Below, piece after piece: positions 10,207-21,919 of a stretch of 64,000 bases of DNA. The position numbers were made by a program, and so were the translations under genes. Below the pieces are notes generated by a model. That model searched no databases and was not told the origin of the DNA. It saw only the letters and a list, made by a program, of their open reading frames with translations. Source of the stretch: Dioszegia crocea (lineage: Eukaryota > Basidiomycota > Tremellomycetes > Tremellales > Bulleribasidiaceae); assembly GCA_001600615.1 (NCBI GenBank), contig BCKK01000007.1, forward strand, positions 1 to 64,000, read 5' to 3'. Numbering within the stretch: position 1 is the stretch's first letter; each line of letters begins with the position of its first letter.

Positions 10207-13200
10207 ATGTCCTCGGCACCCTTTCTCCCCGCTACGATCCCACTCCTACCCCTCCCGGCACCTCACGTCCTATTCCCACACTTGACGATCTCCGTCACTC
10301 TTCCAGCTGTCCAGGTTGCGGTCATCGTTCAGTCCATCTCGGAAAATGCCCGCAAGCACAAGTCTGGCTCGATTACGGGTCGGCCCAGGGCGGCTCATCG
10401 ATCGATCGAGATGGAAAGGATAGTTGGCGCTGTACCTGTTGTAGACATCGAGCGCAGAGTAGGGCGTTGGGCTACAGGCAAGTCAAACTTCTTTTCATGT
10501 CCTGATTTGACTGACAATCTAGCTGCCCGTATCAAACGCATCACTCAATCCCCTACCGATCCTGCCCAATTCACCCTCACTATCGAAGGTCTCGCCCGAG
10601 TCCGTTTACCTCAGTCACTCCCGCCTGTACTCTCCATTCTTCACGGCGTACCCCTCTACACTACCACCTACTCCTTACCGATCCCCACTATTCACTCGTC
10701 TTCTGCTCTTCTCGCAGGCGGTTCAAGCGGTGGCTCAGGTCTATGGGAACCGGCATCTGCCCTTCTACCACCACAACTCCACGAGCGGATGAAGGAAATG
10801 CCAGTTGGTCTATTGGCCGATGTTCTGGCTACAGTGCTCGGTCTTAGCTGGGAGATCAGAGTGGAGATGTTGGGACTGGTGGATGTTGATGAGCGTGCTG
10901 AGAGAGTGCGGGCGGCGTTGCTGGATTTGCTGAAGACTCGGGAGGGAGGCGGAGCCATCGCCAAAATTGAGACACCCTCTGGAGACACCTCAGCAGCCAA
11001 TCCACCCACTCCTCAATCTCGAGCTCTTGTCCGGCGCAAATCATCCACCCCTCCCCCTTCCTCCTCTTCGGGCAACATACCGGACGATCTTCAGCCTCTC
11101 CACGCCCTTTTCACCTCCCGTACACCCGAGCTTACCGGCGCTGCGTATCACACCATCACTCGGGAGCTCGCTCGACTCACTAAAATTCCGGCGCAGAGCG
11201 CAGAGTATGTTGTAGCCAAAACATACATTGAAATGTTGCTGGCTCTACCATGGAAGAAGGTGTCGGAGGATGATGGGGTAGATCTAGGCGAGGCCAGAAA
11301 GCGACTCGAGGAAGAACATGAGGGTTTGGAGGAGGTCAAGAGGAGGATGGTAGAGTATCTGGCTGTGTATCGGTAAGTCATCATTCAGGCTTTTGGGGAA
11401 TAGGCGTTGAGAAATGACTGAAGTTTCAACGTCGGCTCGAGGGGACCGTTCCTACACGATACGTTAAGAACATAGCTAACTCATCAGATTGAAGAAGCAG
11501 CTCTTCGCCGAGCAACAAACCGGCAAAGCATCCAAAAGTACTACCACCACCGTCGGCGACCACCCCATCGACACATCTACCGCTTCGGAGTTGCTCGAAC
11601 TCATTCCAGCCGATGAACGCGCCGATGCTGAAGCGCCTCTCCCCCCTGCGATTGAAGATGGTCCGCCCGCCGGAATTTATCGGGACAAAGGTCCCATCCT
11701 CCTCCTTGTCGGTCCCCCTGGGGTCGGCAAGACCAGTATCGCCCGCTCCTTGGCGTCCTGCTTAGGCCGGCGTTTCCATCGAATCTCCCTCGGCGGCGTA
11801 AGGGACGAGGCGGAAATACGGGGTCATCGCCGAACTTATGTCGGTGCTTTACCTGGCCTTCCAGTCCAGGCTTTGCGTAAAGTGGGCGTTTCCAACCCCG
11901 TTATCCTGCTGGACGAGCTGGACAAGATCTCGACCAACTCATTCCACGGTGATCCATCTGCCGCTCTGCTTGAGACTCTCGACCCAGCGCAAAATTGGGG
12001 ATTCCACGATCACTACCTCGGAGATGTACCGGTCGATCTCAGCCAAGTACTCTTTGTTGCTACTGCAAATACACTAGACACCATTCCTCCGCCATTGCTG
12101 GATCGCTGTGAAGTGATCCAGTGCAGCGGGTATGTGATGGAGGAGAAGGTTAGGATTGCGGAGCGATTCTTGGTGAAGAAGCAGATGGAGGAAAATGGTA
12201 TGAAAGAGGGTTTGGTCAAGGTGGATGAAGAGGGGTTGAGGAGAGTGATCGAGGATTACACTCGAGAGGTGAGTTTGCGTCTGTCTATTTACTCCGTGGC
12301 TCAATGTTGTGTGGAGTCTGCCAGGCTAATCCTTCAGTCTGGAGTCCGATCTCTCGAGAGAGAAATCGCTAAGCTCATCCGATCCAAAGCGGTCGAATAC
12401 TCCCATTCCCTCACATCACCATCGCCGAGTAACAATTCTCCTTCCAAATCCTCTCCCAACAACACTGCTAGCCACACATACAACCCTCTCATCACCCCAG
12501 AGGATATTCAGCGGATCTTGGGTCTACCGAAATACGAATCCGAGCTACGCGAAGCAAGCGCTGTTGCCGGCGTCGTTCATGGTCTCAGCTACCAAGGCAG
12601 TGGAATGGGCGGGGTTTTGGTACTGGAAGCCATCACCGTACCTGCCCAGTCTGGGGATAATGGGCGTCCGGGAGATTCGAAAGCTGGACGTGGTGGTGGT
12701 GGGAAGTTGAAGTGCACGGGGAGACTAGGGGAGGTCATCCAGGAAAGTGCGGAGCTGGCTTTCACATGGGTCAAGGCGCACTCGGTGGAATTGGGAGTCG
12801 ATGATAGACTAAGGGATATGGATGTACATGTGAGTTTAACTGCTAGATTGAACCCTTGGCCTCTTCCAATTTTAGCTGCTCGGATTATAGACTGATATCC
12901 ACAGCTCCATCTTCCTTCAGGCTCAATCAAGAAGGACGGCCCATCTGCCGGTATCGCAATGGTACTCGCCTTCGTCTCGCTTCTGACGGACAAGCCTGTA
13001 CCGCCCACAACAGCCATGACGGGGGAGATCACGCTGCGGGGTCTAGTCACTCCAGTCGGAGGGATCAAGGAGAAGGTCTTGGGTGCTCATCGAGCGGGTA
13101 TCAAGCGGTGAGTTTTGTTTTGATTCGCCATGTTGTGCATCCCCCATACTCTGGGATCTCCCTATCGTTATAATGCTGACGTATCTTAGAATCATCATGT

Positions 13201-13361
13201 CTGAGCGAAATCGTAAAGATGTCGAGGCAGATATCCCAGACTCCATCAAGCAAGATGTCGAATTCAAATTCATCAAGACCATCCACGATGCGTTGGAAAT
13301 AGTCTGGGGGAAGGTCGTCGCAGTACCTGGAAGTCGAGTCAGAGTTGAGGCAAGGTTGTAA
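10207..13361 (+). CDS. Peroxisomal Lon protease
   Basis: Five exons (10207-11372, 11488-12268, 12338-12829, 12905-13107, 13190-13361) sum to 2814 nt, 937 aa. The N-terminal Lon domain starts [20 protein letters not shown]. The AAA+ module has Walker [10 protein letters not shown], Walker [10 protein letters not shown], and the sensor region [19 protein letters not shown]. The protease domain has the catalytic Ser in [11 protein letters not shown] and the catalytic Lys in [12 protein letters not shown]. The protein ends in Ala-Arg-Leu, a PTS1-type peroxisomal signal, and shows no mitochondrial presequence, so it should act in the peroxisome matrix as in Pln/Lon2. A 45-nt segment at about 10482-10526 has GC donor and AG acceptor and is a multiple of three; it may be a spliced GC-AG intron, which would remove 15 residues. 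Confidence 0.92.
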
Positions 13362-14581
13362 AATCGGACTGTATTGTATGAGTAACGGAGATGAATGTTG
13401 TTGTCTTTCGGCTGTTGACCTGATCTCACTTGTGGGAGCTGATCTGCAACTTGGCTATTTGAATGTATGATCTAATCAGTGCGCTCGAGTACTTATACTA
13501 CGAGTTGGAGGAGGAAAGCTCGATTGAAGTGCCATCTACCCCTTGTGTGCTCTCCTGCGGTGCACCGAGTGGAGACTCCTTCAGGCGGATCAAGATTCAG
13601 ACTCTCAGAGGCGGAAAAGGGGAAGCTGTGGGTTGGCTGACTACTTGTCGAAGGGCGAGTCATTTCAATACCGTAGATTTATGTCCTGCAGCAGTCGTCA
13701 TAGGTGACAATGACAGACAAGACAAGTCATAAACTCTGGTAGAGCTGCGAGAAGAACACAGTCAGCGCTCCCAAGATACCAGTGGCAAGGGTTCCGGTAC
13801 GATGGTTAATCTCTACGGCTAAGGATAACTCCCCACTCTCGACTCTCGAGGCAGAGTTTAGCTGCTGATTAATACAAGAGCAGAGAGACACGTCTCAGCA
13901 TGATCAAGGGGCTCAAAATTGACGTACCAATGATGCTCGTGACGGATCAAAGTATAATGAAATCAAGTTGCACACTCGTATAAATCACATAATCTAATCA
14001 GTGACCAGTGTCGAGAGCCATGATTCTGTCCAAAGTGTGCATTGATGAATTAAGCCTCAAGGTCACTGAAGGTTTATCCCTCGCCCCGAGCTCTTGCCTG
14101 GCTACTGCGAGCTGCAGCAAATAGGAGATCGACAGATAATGTAAGCAAACGGCTTATAATAGCTACACCAAGACAAAGCCTTTGAATTCCGGCCGACTGA
14201 CGTTGCAAGAATGGACATTAATTAGAAGCCGTCACTCTCAGTCAGATTGTCAATGAAGCCAGGTTTGTTGGAGATATGATGCCCATCGAAACACAATCGC
14301 TCTGGCCATATTCCGGTCATCTCGCACATCCATTACCCCATCTTTGGCCCCTTTTGAGTTAGTCGGTCCTATATATCTTTGTTGATAAATCGGGTTAGGC
14401 CTTGAAGACAGCGGAACATCAGCCAAATACAGCACCACTCCTACAGCTGGAACTGAACATCAGCTTTGAGTAATTAGTCCGCATAACATCAGTCTTCGTA
14501 GCTCCATAAGGTCGAGATCCGTGAGTTGCAGTACTGGGATATCCAATGTTGACCCCGCACCCAAAAGATAATGTCCTACAA
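13362..14581. other. Intergenic region without a clear gene
   Basis: About 1.2 kb between convergent Lon (+) and TLG2 (-). The longest open frame, 13463-13732 (+, 89 codons), shows no motif and no sign of splicing. The tract is A/T-richer than the flanking genes. It probably holds two 3' ends and non-coding sequence. Confidence 0.45.
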
Positions 14582-16649
14582 TCATTCTTCATCATCCCCC
14601 ACCCAACTCCCAGCCCCCGTTCCTCCAAAACCCGGCACGCTAGGTGGTCGGATCCATGGTTTCGCCCCCAAAACCGCATCTGCCACACTACCCAATTCTG
14701 CTTCTGGCGTTCCTGACATCGCCACGGCTGGTCGAGAGCCAGAATCCCCTTCTGCCGATGTTGAGGAAAGGATTGGGATTGATGATGTAGACGGCAAAGG
14801 TGGAGGGGTGGAATCTGGAGCAGAGCGAGGCTTGTAGATCAGGACGATGATCAGTCCGGCTATGAGAAGGACGAGGAGGAGCATACATCTCCGACGACCA
14901 GTGTTGGATTGGTATCTGTTGAAAAGTCAGCTCAGGCCCGGGTGATTCTGTCAGTACAACGTCGGTTTAACAGCGGCAAGGAGCATCATCCCCTTCTCGT
15001 TCTCTTCGCTCTGCCAATCAAATTTGGGTGAATCTTGTTATCCCCATCGGCCTGATCGATCCATCCATCCTTCTGCTCCGTACGTTCCTCCTCATGACCC
15101 TCTCTACCTCCACATCCGCCTTTTCCGCATTCAAGTCGTCCTCCTCTTCGCCATATCCCCGTTTGTGACATCTCCACCCATTCCACTCTTTCTCTTCCGC
15201 CGCTTGATTTGCCCGCCTTCTAGACCGACGAAAGATCTAGGACTCCGGCTCCGAATCTCCCCGCCAAGACTCGCATGTCAAGTCAATCACGCAAACTCAC
15301 CTTTGGGCAACCCTCAATTCCTCCTCCGCTCCCTTCATCTCCCTCGCCGTAACTCCAACATTATATTCCACCGAATCCAACACCGTCCCTTGTTCCACCA
15401 CCATATTCCCCAGATCTCTAAACATCTCCGCCAGCTCTGATATCGACGACGCTATTTGCGTAATCTCCTTCGTCCGTGTTTCGACATCAAAGTCAACAGC
15501 GGTAGTCGCCTGGGCGAGCGATTGAGACTGATATTGATTTGTGGATTGGGAGATGGAGCTAGATGCGCGCTCGTCCTCGGCTAATTCGTCCAGCATGTCG
15601 GGTCCGCGAAGGGGAATAGCACCGGACGCAACGAGTAGATCTTTGGATTTGATGGCGTGGCCTTGAAGTTCTGGTGTGTCAGCGGGACGGCCCATCATAT
15701 CAATCTCCGGGAAGCAAATAATCCCTATACTCTCTCCAGCCAGACCATGCCCCCCTGCCAACAGGTCGTTCATCCACTGATCTTCGCCCAAATCTTCTCC
15801 ACCCGATACTGGAACTCCAGCGACCAGAAACACCCTTCAAGGTCACCCTCAAATGTGCCACACTGACTCACTCTGCATATACACCCTTTGTTTCTTCCGA
15901 AACATCCCACTCAGCTCTTGCACCTTCTGAGCCAGTCCCCTCTGCACATTCTTCGCTGTGGTCACTTCTGCTCTTGGTGCGCGGGGCGCAGTGGCAATCG
16001 AGCTGATGAGAGATGTGCATTTGCGGAAATCCTAGAAGTCAGCTCAGCAGAGAGAGAGAGAGAGACTTACTCTTGTTATGTCTATTGTCTGTCGCTCTAT
16101 CTCTCGTTCCTCAGCTGTACGATCTGTAAATCCTGGCAAGACGTGCTTGGCATGTAGCTTGTCCAGAGCGGCAACTGCAGTTGTCAGTCCGGCCCTTTGA
16201 ACGAATGTTGGGCCGCAAAGAGCTCACTCTTAGGATTTATCCGCCCGAGTATCTCCTCGACCTCATCACTGATATCCACCCTGAGCATCAGCACCCGCCA
16301 GACGTTTGGTATAGACCAAAACTTACCATCTCGGCGGTAGCCCTCCCCGACCATCATCATCCATCCCTATCAGTCTTTCCTCTTCATCGTCCCCTACATC
16401 CACCTTATTCCCATATTCCCTCCCGGCTCCTATCTTTCTTTTGCCCCTTGCTCTGGAGCTCGAGCCAGATGCAGAGCTATCCCTGACTGAAAGATAGAAG
16501 AGCGTTCTCGAGCGAGTCACGGGCTGCGCTTGGCTCGAGCTGCTTCCGCTTCCGCTTCCTATTGGGACTGCCGGGTAATTTGGTGGCGGAGCTGGCGTGT
16601 GAGACGATGAAGGCGGTGTCCGTGGGACGTAGGATGAGTAATTATACAT
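14582..16649 (-). CDS. TLG2: Endosomal/Golgi t-SNARE, syntaxin-16 type (Tlg2)
   Basis: A multi-exon gene. Exon 1 (to 16649) carries a Pro/Ser-rich N-terminus with [13 protein letters not shown], typical of Tlg2/syntaxin-16 and near the Sec1/Munc18 binding end. Middle exons read [15 protein letters not shown] and [18 protein letters not shown] in the Habc bundle. The SNARE motif is [19 protein letters not shown], then [20 protein letters not shown], with the zero-layer Gln. The last exon has a single C-terminal membrane anchor ([17 protein letters not shown]) followed by an unusually long lumenal tail of about 75 Pro/Ser-rich residues. It should mediate fusion of endosome-derived vesicles with the trans-Golgi. 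One intron contains an (AG) repeat near 16046-16065. Confidence 0.9.
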
Positions 16650-16912
16650 GATTGTATAGGGGTAGATGAAGTATAGGCAATCTATACATGTTTTGGCTCT
16701 GGCGGGTTGGCACGGAGATAGATCTCATCTCCGCAAGTTGGTGACGTAACCACACCCAACTGATCCACCGCTGGCGTGTCCATCACATCCCTCACCTATA
16801 CATCTCTCTTCTAATCAATCCCATCCTCTCAATCCACGAGAGACCTGAGTTACATCGCTCCTATCGCACACTCTACTGGCGCGAGAATCTACACGTTTTT
16901 GAATCAGCCAAA
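16650..16912. promoter_or_regulatory. Divergent promoter, TLG2 (-) and UFD1 (+)
   Basis: A 263-bp spacer between two start codons. It contains ggtgacgtaacc at about 16740, close to a CRE/ATF half-site pair, and pyrimidine-rich tracts near both starts. Function is inferred from position only. Confidence 0.4.
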
Positions 16913-18984
16913 ATGAATCACGGATACGATGACGATGATGATGGTTTGTCTGATTCGCCTTTGATTCCGATACTCCCTCTGATATCTTAGATGATGGATT
17001 CAACGCGCCTCCTCCTCAGCCTCAGGCTGGCCCTTCCGGGTTGTTGGCGCACCTCATGGGAGGATTTGGCGGAGGCGGCGGTCACAACATGTTTGCAGGA
17101 TATGGGATGCAAGCGCCACCGAGGTGAGTAAGAGAGCCTGGCTGAAGGTAGTAGATAAGGACGAGAAGCTGATATCCATAGCGCCTATGATGACTACTTC
17201 AAGGCGTACTCTGCAGCTGTGATGGGTGGGAACGAGCGAGCGGAAGTGATGTATGGTGGAAGCAGTACGTCCCTGCCAAGCAGACCTTACTATATGCCTG
17301 GAGCTAACTAAACAGTTATCATGCCCCCAACAGCCCTTGCCAAATTGAGTGAGCTACAATCTCGGCGTCAAATCTATCATATTATTCTAACACTTCAGAT
17401 GGACTGGATATTGAATCGCCATGGACGTTCAATCTACGCAACCCAAAGAATCCGGCCGTTCACCACACCTACGCTGGAGTGTTGGAGTTCATTGCGGCAG
17501 AGGGCGTTGTGCATCTTCCAGCATGGGTGAGTCGCTTCACAGCGGCGTACGAGGGAGTGATAGCTTATGGAGCAGATGATGAAGACTCTTAACCTGAACG
17601 AGGGCGATCCGATCCGATTAACCGGAACCGTTATACCCGTTAAGGGCAGTCTGGTCAAAGTTCAGGCCCAGTCTGTCGACTTCTTGCAAGTCTCGGATCC
17701 CAAAGCCGTGTAAGTATCTTCTACTCTCTTCTCTTTATGTATTAGGCTGACTCTCATAGCCTTGAAGCAGCCCTGCGATCCTACTCTGTCCTCACCAAAG
17801 GCTCAATTATCGAAATTTCCTACAACTCCCTCACGTTCGAATTCCTCATTATGGATGTTCAACCTACTTCCGATCCCCACGGCGGTATATCCATCCTCAA
17901 CACCGATCTCTCTGTCGACTTTGAAACCCCAGTCGGATACGTCGAGCCAGCGCGGCCCGAACCTAAAGCGGTCCCGACTATGGCTGAGAAGCTTAAGATC
18001 GACCTCGGCGGTACGACACCTGCGTCTGCAGGTAGTAGTCGGCCCGCGAGCTCGTTGGGCGGTGGCGGAGAAGGAAGTGTCGAGAGTCGGTCAAACGAGG
18101 TGTTTACGGGTGTGGGGCAGAGCTTGAGCGGGAAGCGGGTCAAGGGACGAGGGTTGGCCAAGAAGATCGAGGAGGTTGATGCCAGCTCCAAGATCAACAG
18201 GAATGAGTGAGTCGAGTTTCATACAGGTGCAATGTTCTGCTTCTCCACTCCACTTCCTATATCCTGGGGTTACACCTCGTTCCTTATCATCTACCTCTTC
18301 GACCCAATACGGTCAATCGTATCGTCTCTATGCTACCTTTACCTTTTCATCGATTGACAAATCCCTTCCACTCCTTTACCTACTCCCCTCACACAGCATC
18401 TTTGGTTCCTCATGTGATCTCCAGACCTACTTTTGTGCAGTCCGCTAATGTCCAGGAAACCCCGCATAATCACCCCCTCATCCCTATCTGACGATCCCAC
18501 CCGCGCCGTCCCTGCCGTTCTCTGCCTTCCACCCGGAAAATTCTTCTTCGGCTACACCTACATCCCCTTCGACCCATCCAAAGCGCCCAAGCCCAAACCT
18601 ACCCCAAGCGAATTGGCCGATGCTGCCGATCCAGCTGCCGAGGCTGCTAAGCGGTCTTTTGGCGGAGAGGGAGTTACGCTCAAGGGCAAGCGGAAGGCTG
18701 CTGAGGAGACCACTGCAGCGAAGGATGAAGAGGATAAGGCTGAGGTGGAGGATCCTTGGGCCAAGTTTGGGTCGGGAAATACGTTGAAGAAGTCTGCGAG
18801 GGAGAAGGAGAAGGAGAAGGAGAGAGAGAGGGCTGAGGCGCAAGAGAAGGAAAGGGAGAAAGAGAGACAAAAGGCGAGAGAGAGGGAGGTGATTGATGCG
18901 ACGATGGATAGTGATGATGATGTTTGGGGAGTGGAGGATGAGGATGATGATCCGGCGGATTACATCGAGGTGGACTCGGACTAG
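16913..18984 (+). CDS. UFD1: Ubiquitin fusion degradation protein 1
   Basis: Eight exons (16913-16943, 16991-17123, 17182-17264, 17316-17348, 17399-17526, 17576-17709, 17760-18206, 18456-18984) sum to 1518 nt, 505 aa. The UT3 double-psi barrel domain is plain: YGGSIIMPPTALAKLN, LDIESPWTFNLRN, GVLEFIAAEGVVHLPAWMMK and LDLSVDFETPVGY-like text. A late conserved segment is LCLPPGKFFFGYTYIPF. The C-terminus is a long Lys/Glu-rich helix ending in an acidic stretch, which lengthens the protein beyond the roughly 360 aa of yeast Ufd1. Ufd1 pairs with Npl4 and Cdc48 to extract ubiquitinated proteins. The N-terminal 60 residues are Asp- then Gly-rich. Exon 4 is only 33 nt; intron 7 is about 250 nt, long for this genome. 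Confidence 0.93.
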
Positions 18985-19873
18985 GAGGGAAGGAATGTTG
19001 GGGGAGAAAGAGGGGCATGGCAGGGGTTTGGGGAGGGGCTGTGGTATAGGAGAGGTGTACTGATGGCGGGCCGGGTCCAAGTTCGAGGCAGAGTAGCCAT
19101 GTATGATTTAGACAATCATTGACGATACTGACCCACACACTACCTGACGTTTACTCATAACCCCAGAGTATGACTCAGACTATGGCACTGGACCTCAACA
19201 TTCAAGTTTCCTGGCAAAATCACGATGAGGGGTACAGCGTGCGGCGTAAGACCGAATGGGCTGAGTGCATGCTGCTGATGGTCGTCTGCCATTTTTAAGG
19301 CTCAACAGCTGCGCCACGGCCGGTGCACACTAATATGCTCATGATGGCTCGTTGCCCAATATCCCAGCAGTGCTTCCACCTGTAGACATTGCATTACCCC
19401 TCGGCATGAATATGGCGCACTAAGATTTTCCAATCAACCTCAAGAGGACATTATCCCGCCTCCGGTTCCGCGCCCTGTGCTCAGCATAGGACAGCCAATA
19501 ATGGTTTTAATACGTATCGAGTCTAGGCGCGCGCAGGTACGCCACAGCTCGTATTCGGAATATTGGGAGGCATGCTCAAAGGGATTACTAAATCAGCTCA
19601 TCAACCACGTTCGGAATGAGCATCACACACGTCAGGGTACCTGGTGCGACGCAACATCTGACTCAGCTTCAAAGGATAGCGAGGGGATTGGACAGTGTGG
19701 CGGAGCAAAGTCACTCTACCCAGGGGGCATACAGTGAATTCCGAGTATCCGTCCCGTATCGCATTATTCCCCCTCTGTCATCTATCATCGACAATCGCTA
19801 TCTTGATTCTTGACCAGCCAACTTACTCCGGCAGATACACACCTTCTTCACTGTTTATCATCCCGGCCTGACT
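18985..19873. other. Intergenic, no clear gene
   Basis: About 890 bp. Frames at 19477-19737 and 19616-19813 overlap and have no motif. Nothing else recognised. Confidence 0.45.
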
Positions 19874-20448
19874 ATGGAATCAATGCTACAAATGATCAAT
19901 TCGACGAGACAATGGGTCACATCTCTCGGGAGTGGCAAAACTGGTATGTGTCCACTTCCATTGACGACGATGCATGCTAATCTTCTGTAGCGGAACCCAG
20001 CGACGAAACTGAGAAAGCAACATTCAAGGCGTACAATCCCGCTATGGTCGTACCCTGTGTTGTAATCGCTGTATAGAATGCATCAAAGAGAGAGGAACTA
20101 AGGTCGAAACTGGCTAAGGCGGAATCTAGGAACGAGGAATGTTACGGCACTACAACGTACAAGTGGCACCTTTCAACACCCTGCCTGTACTTAGACAAAT
20201 CGGAGACGCCCGCGTCAGATCCCTCGAACAACCGACGAGGAGATACCTACCTCTCGTCTTACGATACTGGTACTACAGGGCATGCTTACGAGAAGGACTG
20301 GAGGAGTGCCAATGCGGGGAAGGAGTTGCGTGTGTCCGCTCAACCAGCGGGAGGACTGAAGAGCCCTCAACCCAAATCCGCGAAGAGTCATTGGTGTCTG
20401 TTCGACGCTGCGGAGCATCAAGAGGTGGAACAGCAGGATTCCGTATAG
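19874..20448 (+). pseudogene. Lineage-specific gene or decayed gene with one in-frame stop
   Basis: The sequence from 19874 reads as exon 19874-19943 then exon from 19991, in frame, giving a short helical N-terminus (MESMLQMINSTRQW) and AEPSDETEKATFKAYNPAM. The frame meets TAG at 20074-20076 and then stays open from 20077 to the stop at 20446-20448, beginning with a charged stretch (SKREELRSKLAKAESRNEE) and ending QQDSV. Either a 30-nt intron (20047-20076, GT...AG, a multiple of three) removes the stop, which would be shorter than any other intron here, or the gene is broken. Product unrecognised. Confidence 0.35.
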
Positions 20449-21109
20449 TGGCCGAAAGATGAAGAATGAGAGAGATGCATCAGTGAAGACTGGCAATCGC
20501 GAGTGAAGAGACCGGTGACGCTTGGTAAGTTCAGCAAGCGACATCCGATTCCCGACAGCTAGCTGCGCCAGAGTGACCGATCGGAGTATGTGTCCTGACG
20601 ACAGGTTAGGGCAGCTGGGACATCTCCCTCGCCTGGTTCGGGTCCATCCAATGTCGATCAGCGACTCCCGTACGCAGCTTGACCCGAGCACAGCAGAATA
20701 CTTGTGCCGTGGCTGTGGGGTAGGTCTCAAAGGATTCTAGGACTCACACACGTTAGAAACGACTCCTGCACACCACGTCGACACACGGGTACCCTGAAGG
20801 GAGGTCAACGCTAAGACACGTATGGTCAGGCTTGCGACGCGTGCCAGCTTGCTGTCGCTGTACTGCAGAAATGTACAGACTCAGCCTCAAAGGAAAAGCC
20901 GACCCCGTCGAGCTCGAGCTCGAGTCGTCCTACCTGGCCCTTTGACCGCGAGGGTAAGAGAGTCGCCAGTTGCCCCGGTCATTTTGAACTTACTCATCCA
21001 CTTCACTGCCTGATCCTCAAGTCTCTTCCGAGTAAAGACCCCACAGATACACGCAACCAGCCACCGCTCCACTTCAAGGTCGACACGCCATTACATCTCA
21101 CTGTTCATC
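20449..21109. other. Intergenic, no clear gene
   Basis: About 660 bp with short frames on both strands and no consistent coding signal. A small palindromic run of gagctc repeats occurs near 20910. Confidence 0.4.
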
Positions 21110-21829
21110 ATGTCGAATATCCCCAGCAATGTGCCGGACCATTACGCTGATCATAGGTGTGCGTATTTCTCATATCACTGAATGACCAACAACTGACAGA
21201 CAGATGGATACATGCCCAGCTTGCCACTCGATCCCGTGACGTTCTTGCACAATGCTCCCACAGCCTCGGTCATTACCAGGGGAAGTCAGGACATGACAAA
21301 TACGCGCCAGCACCTCCGAAGTCGCAAGCGACCAGCTACAAGCCAGGAGGAGACTCTGGAGGACGAGAGCAAGTGGCTTCATCCCAGCATGCGGACAGTG
21401 CGGTATGGCAAACGATCGCAAGATCAGGAGGAATTTTCCGTAGGCGGCGAGGACAACAACACAGAGCTCACTGTTTCGGGCTACAACTCTTTCAAGGAAG
21501 CTACCGCCTATGGTAAGTCAAGTTGTCTAACGTCTGAGCAATTGGTGATGATGACGGGAACAGGCGCAACCGGGTACGATCCTCCGGATAAGCAGAGTCA
21601 CCATACCTCGTCTGCTGCAGACGCACCCAGCGAGTCGTATACCAAATTCACCGCCCAGAGTGACTGGGGAATGATTGAATGGGCGATCGAGACAGCAGAA
21701 GAGGTGGAGAGACACAGAGTCATCGCGAGGAGGAAATCCAACAGGCTCAGTCAGCAGGCCTTCCGGAAGAGGCGAACAGGCAAAGCGAAGGCAGCCAAGC
21801 TCGAGGGCATGCCTGGAGGTGAATGGTGA
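21110..21829 (+). CDS. Pap1/Yap-like bZIP basic-region protein without a zipper
   Basis: Three exons (21110-21158, 21204-21512, 21564-21829) sum to 624 nt, 207 aa; both introns keep the frame. The first two thirds are polar and unrecognised (SLPLDPVTFLHNAP, DESKWLHPSMRTVRYGK). The C-terminal 40 residues include RRKSNRLSQQAFRKRR, which contains N-x3-Q-x2-F-R, the signature of the fungal AP-1 (Yap/Pap1) basic region. In those proteins a leucine zipper follows directly. Here the protein ends about 17 residues later with KLEGMPGGEW, so only the very start of a zipper heptad remains. I found no downstream exon that restores a zipper before URA3. It may be a truncated regulator, a decayed copy, or a protein using another dimer partner. 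Confidence 0.6.
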
Positions 21830-21919
21830 GACAGGCATGAGTTTTGAGCTAGATGTTGATTTACGCATGCAGCCTCCTATTCATAGACTCATGTATCTCT
21901 TGCACTACATTTCCCTGCC

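Noticed and set aside
18484..19080. 198-codon minus-strand frame opposite UFD1
   Set aside because: It mirrors the low-complexity Lys/Glu region and has Leu/Ser-rich shadow composition.
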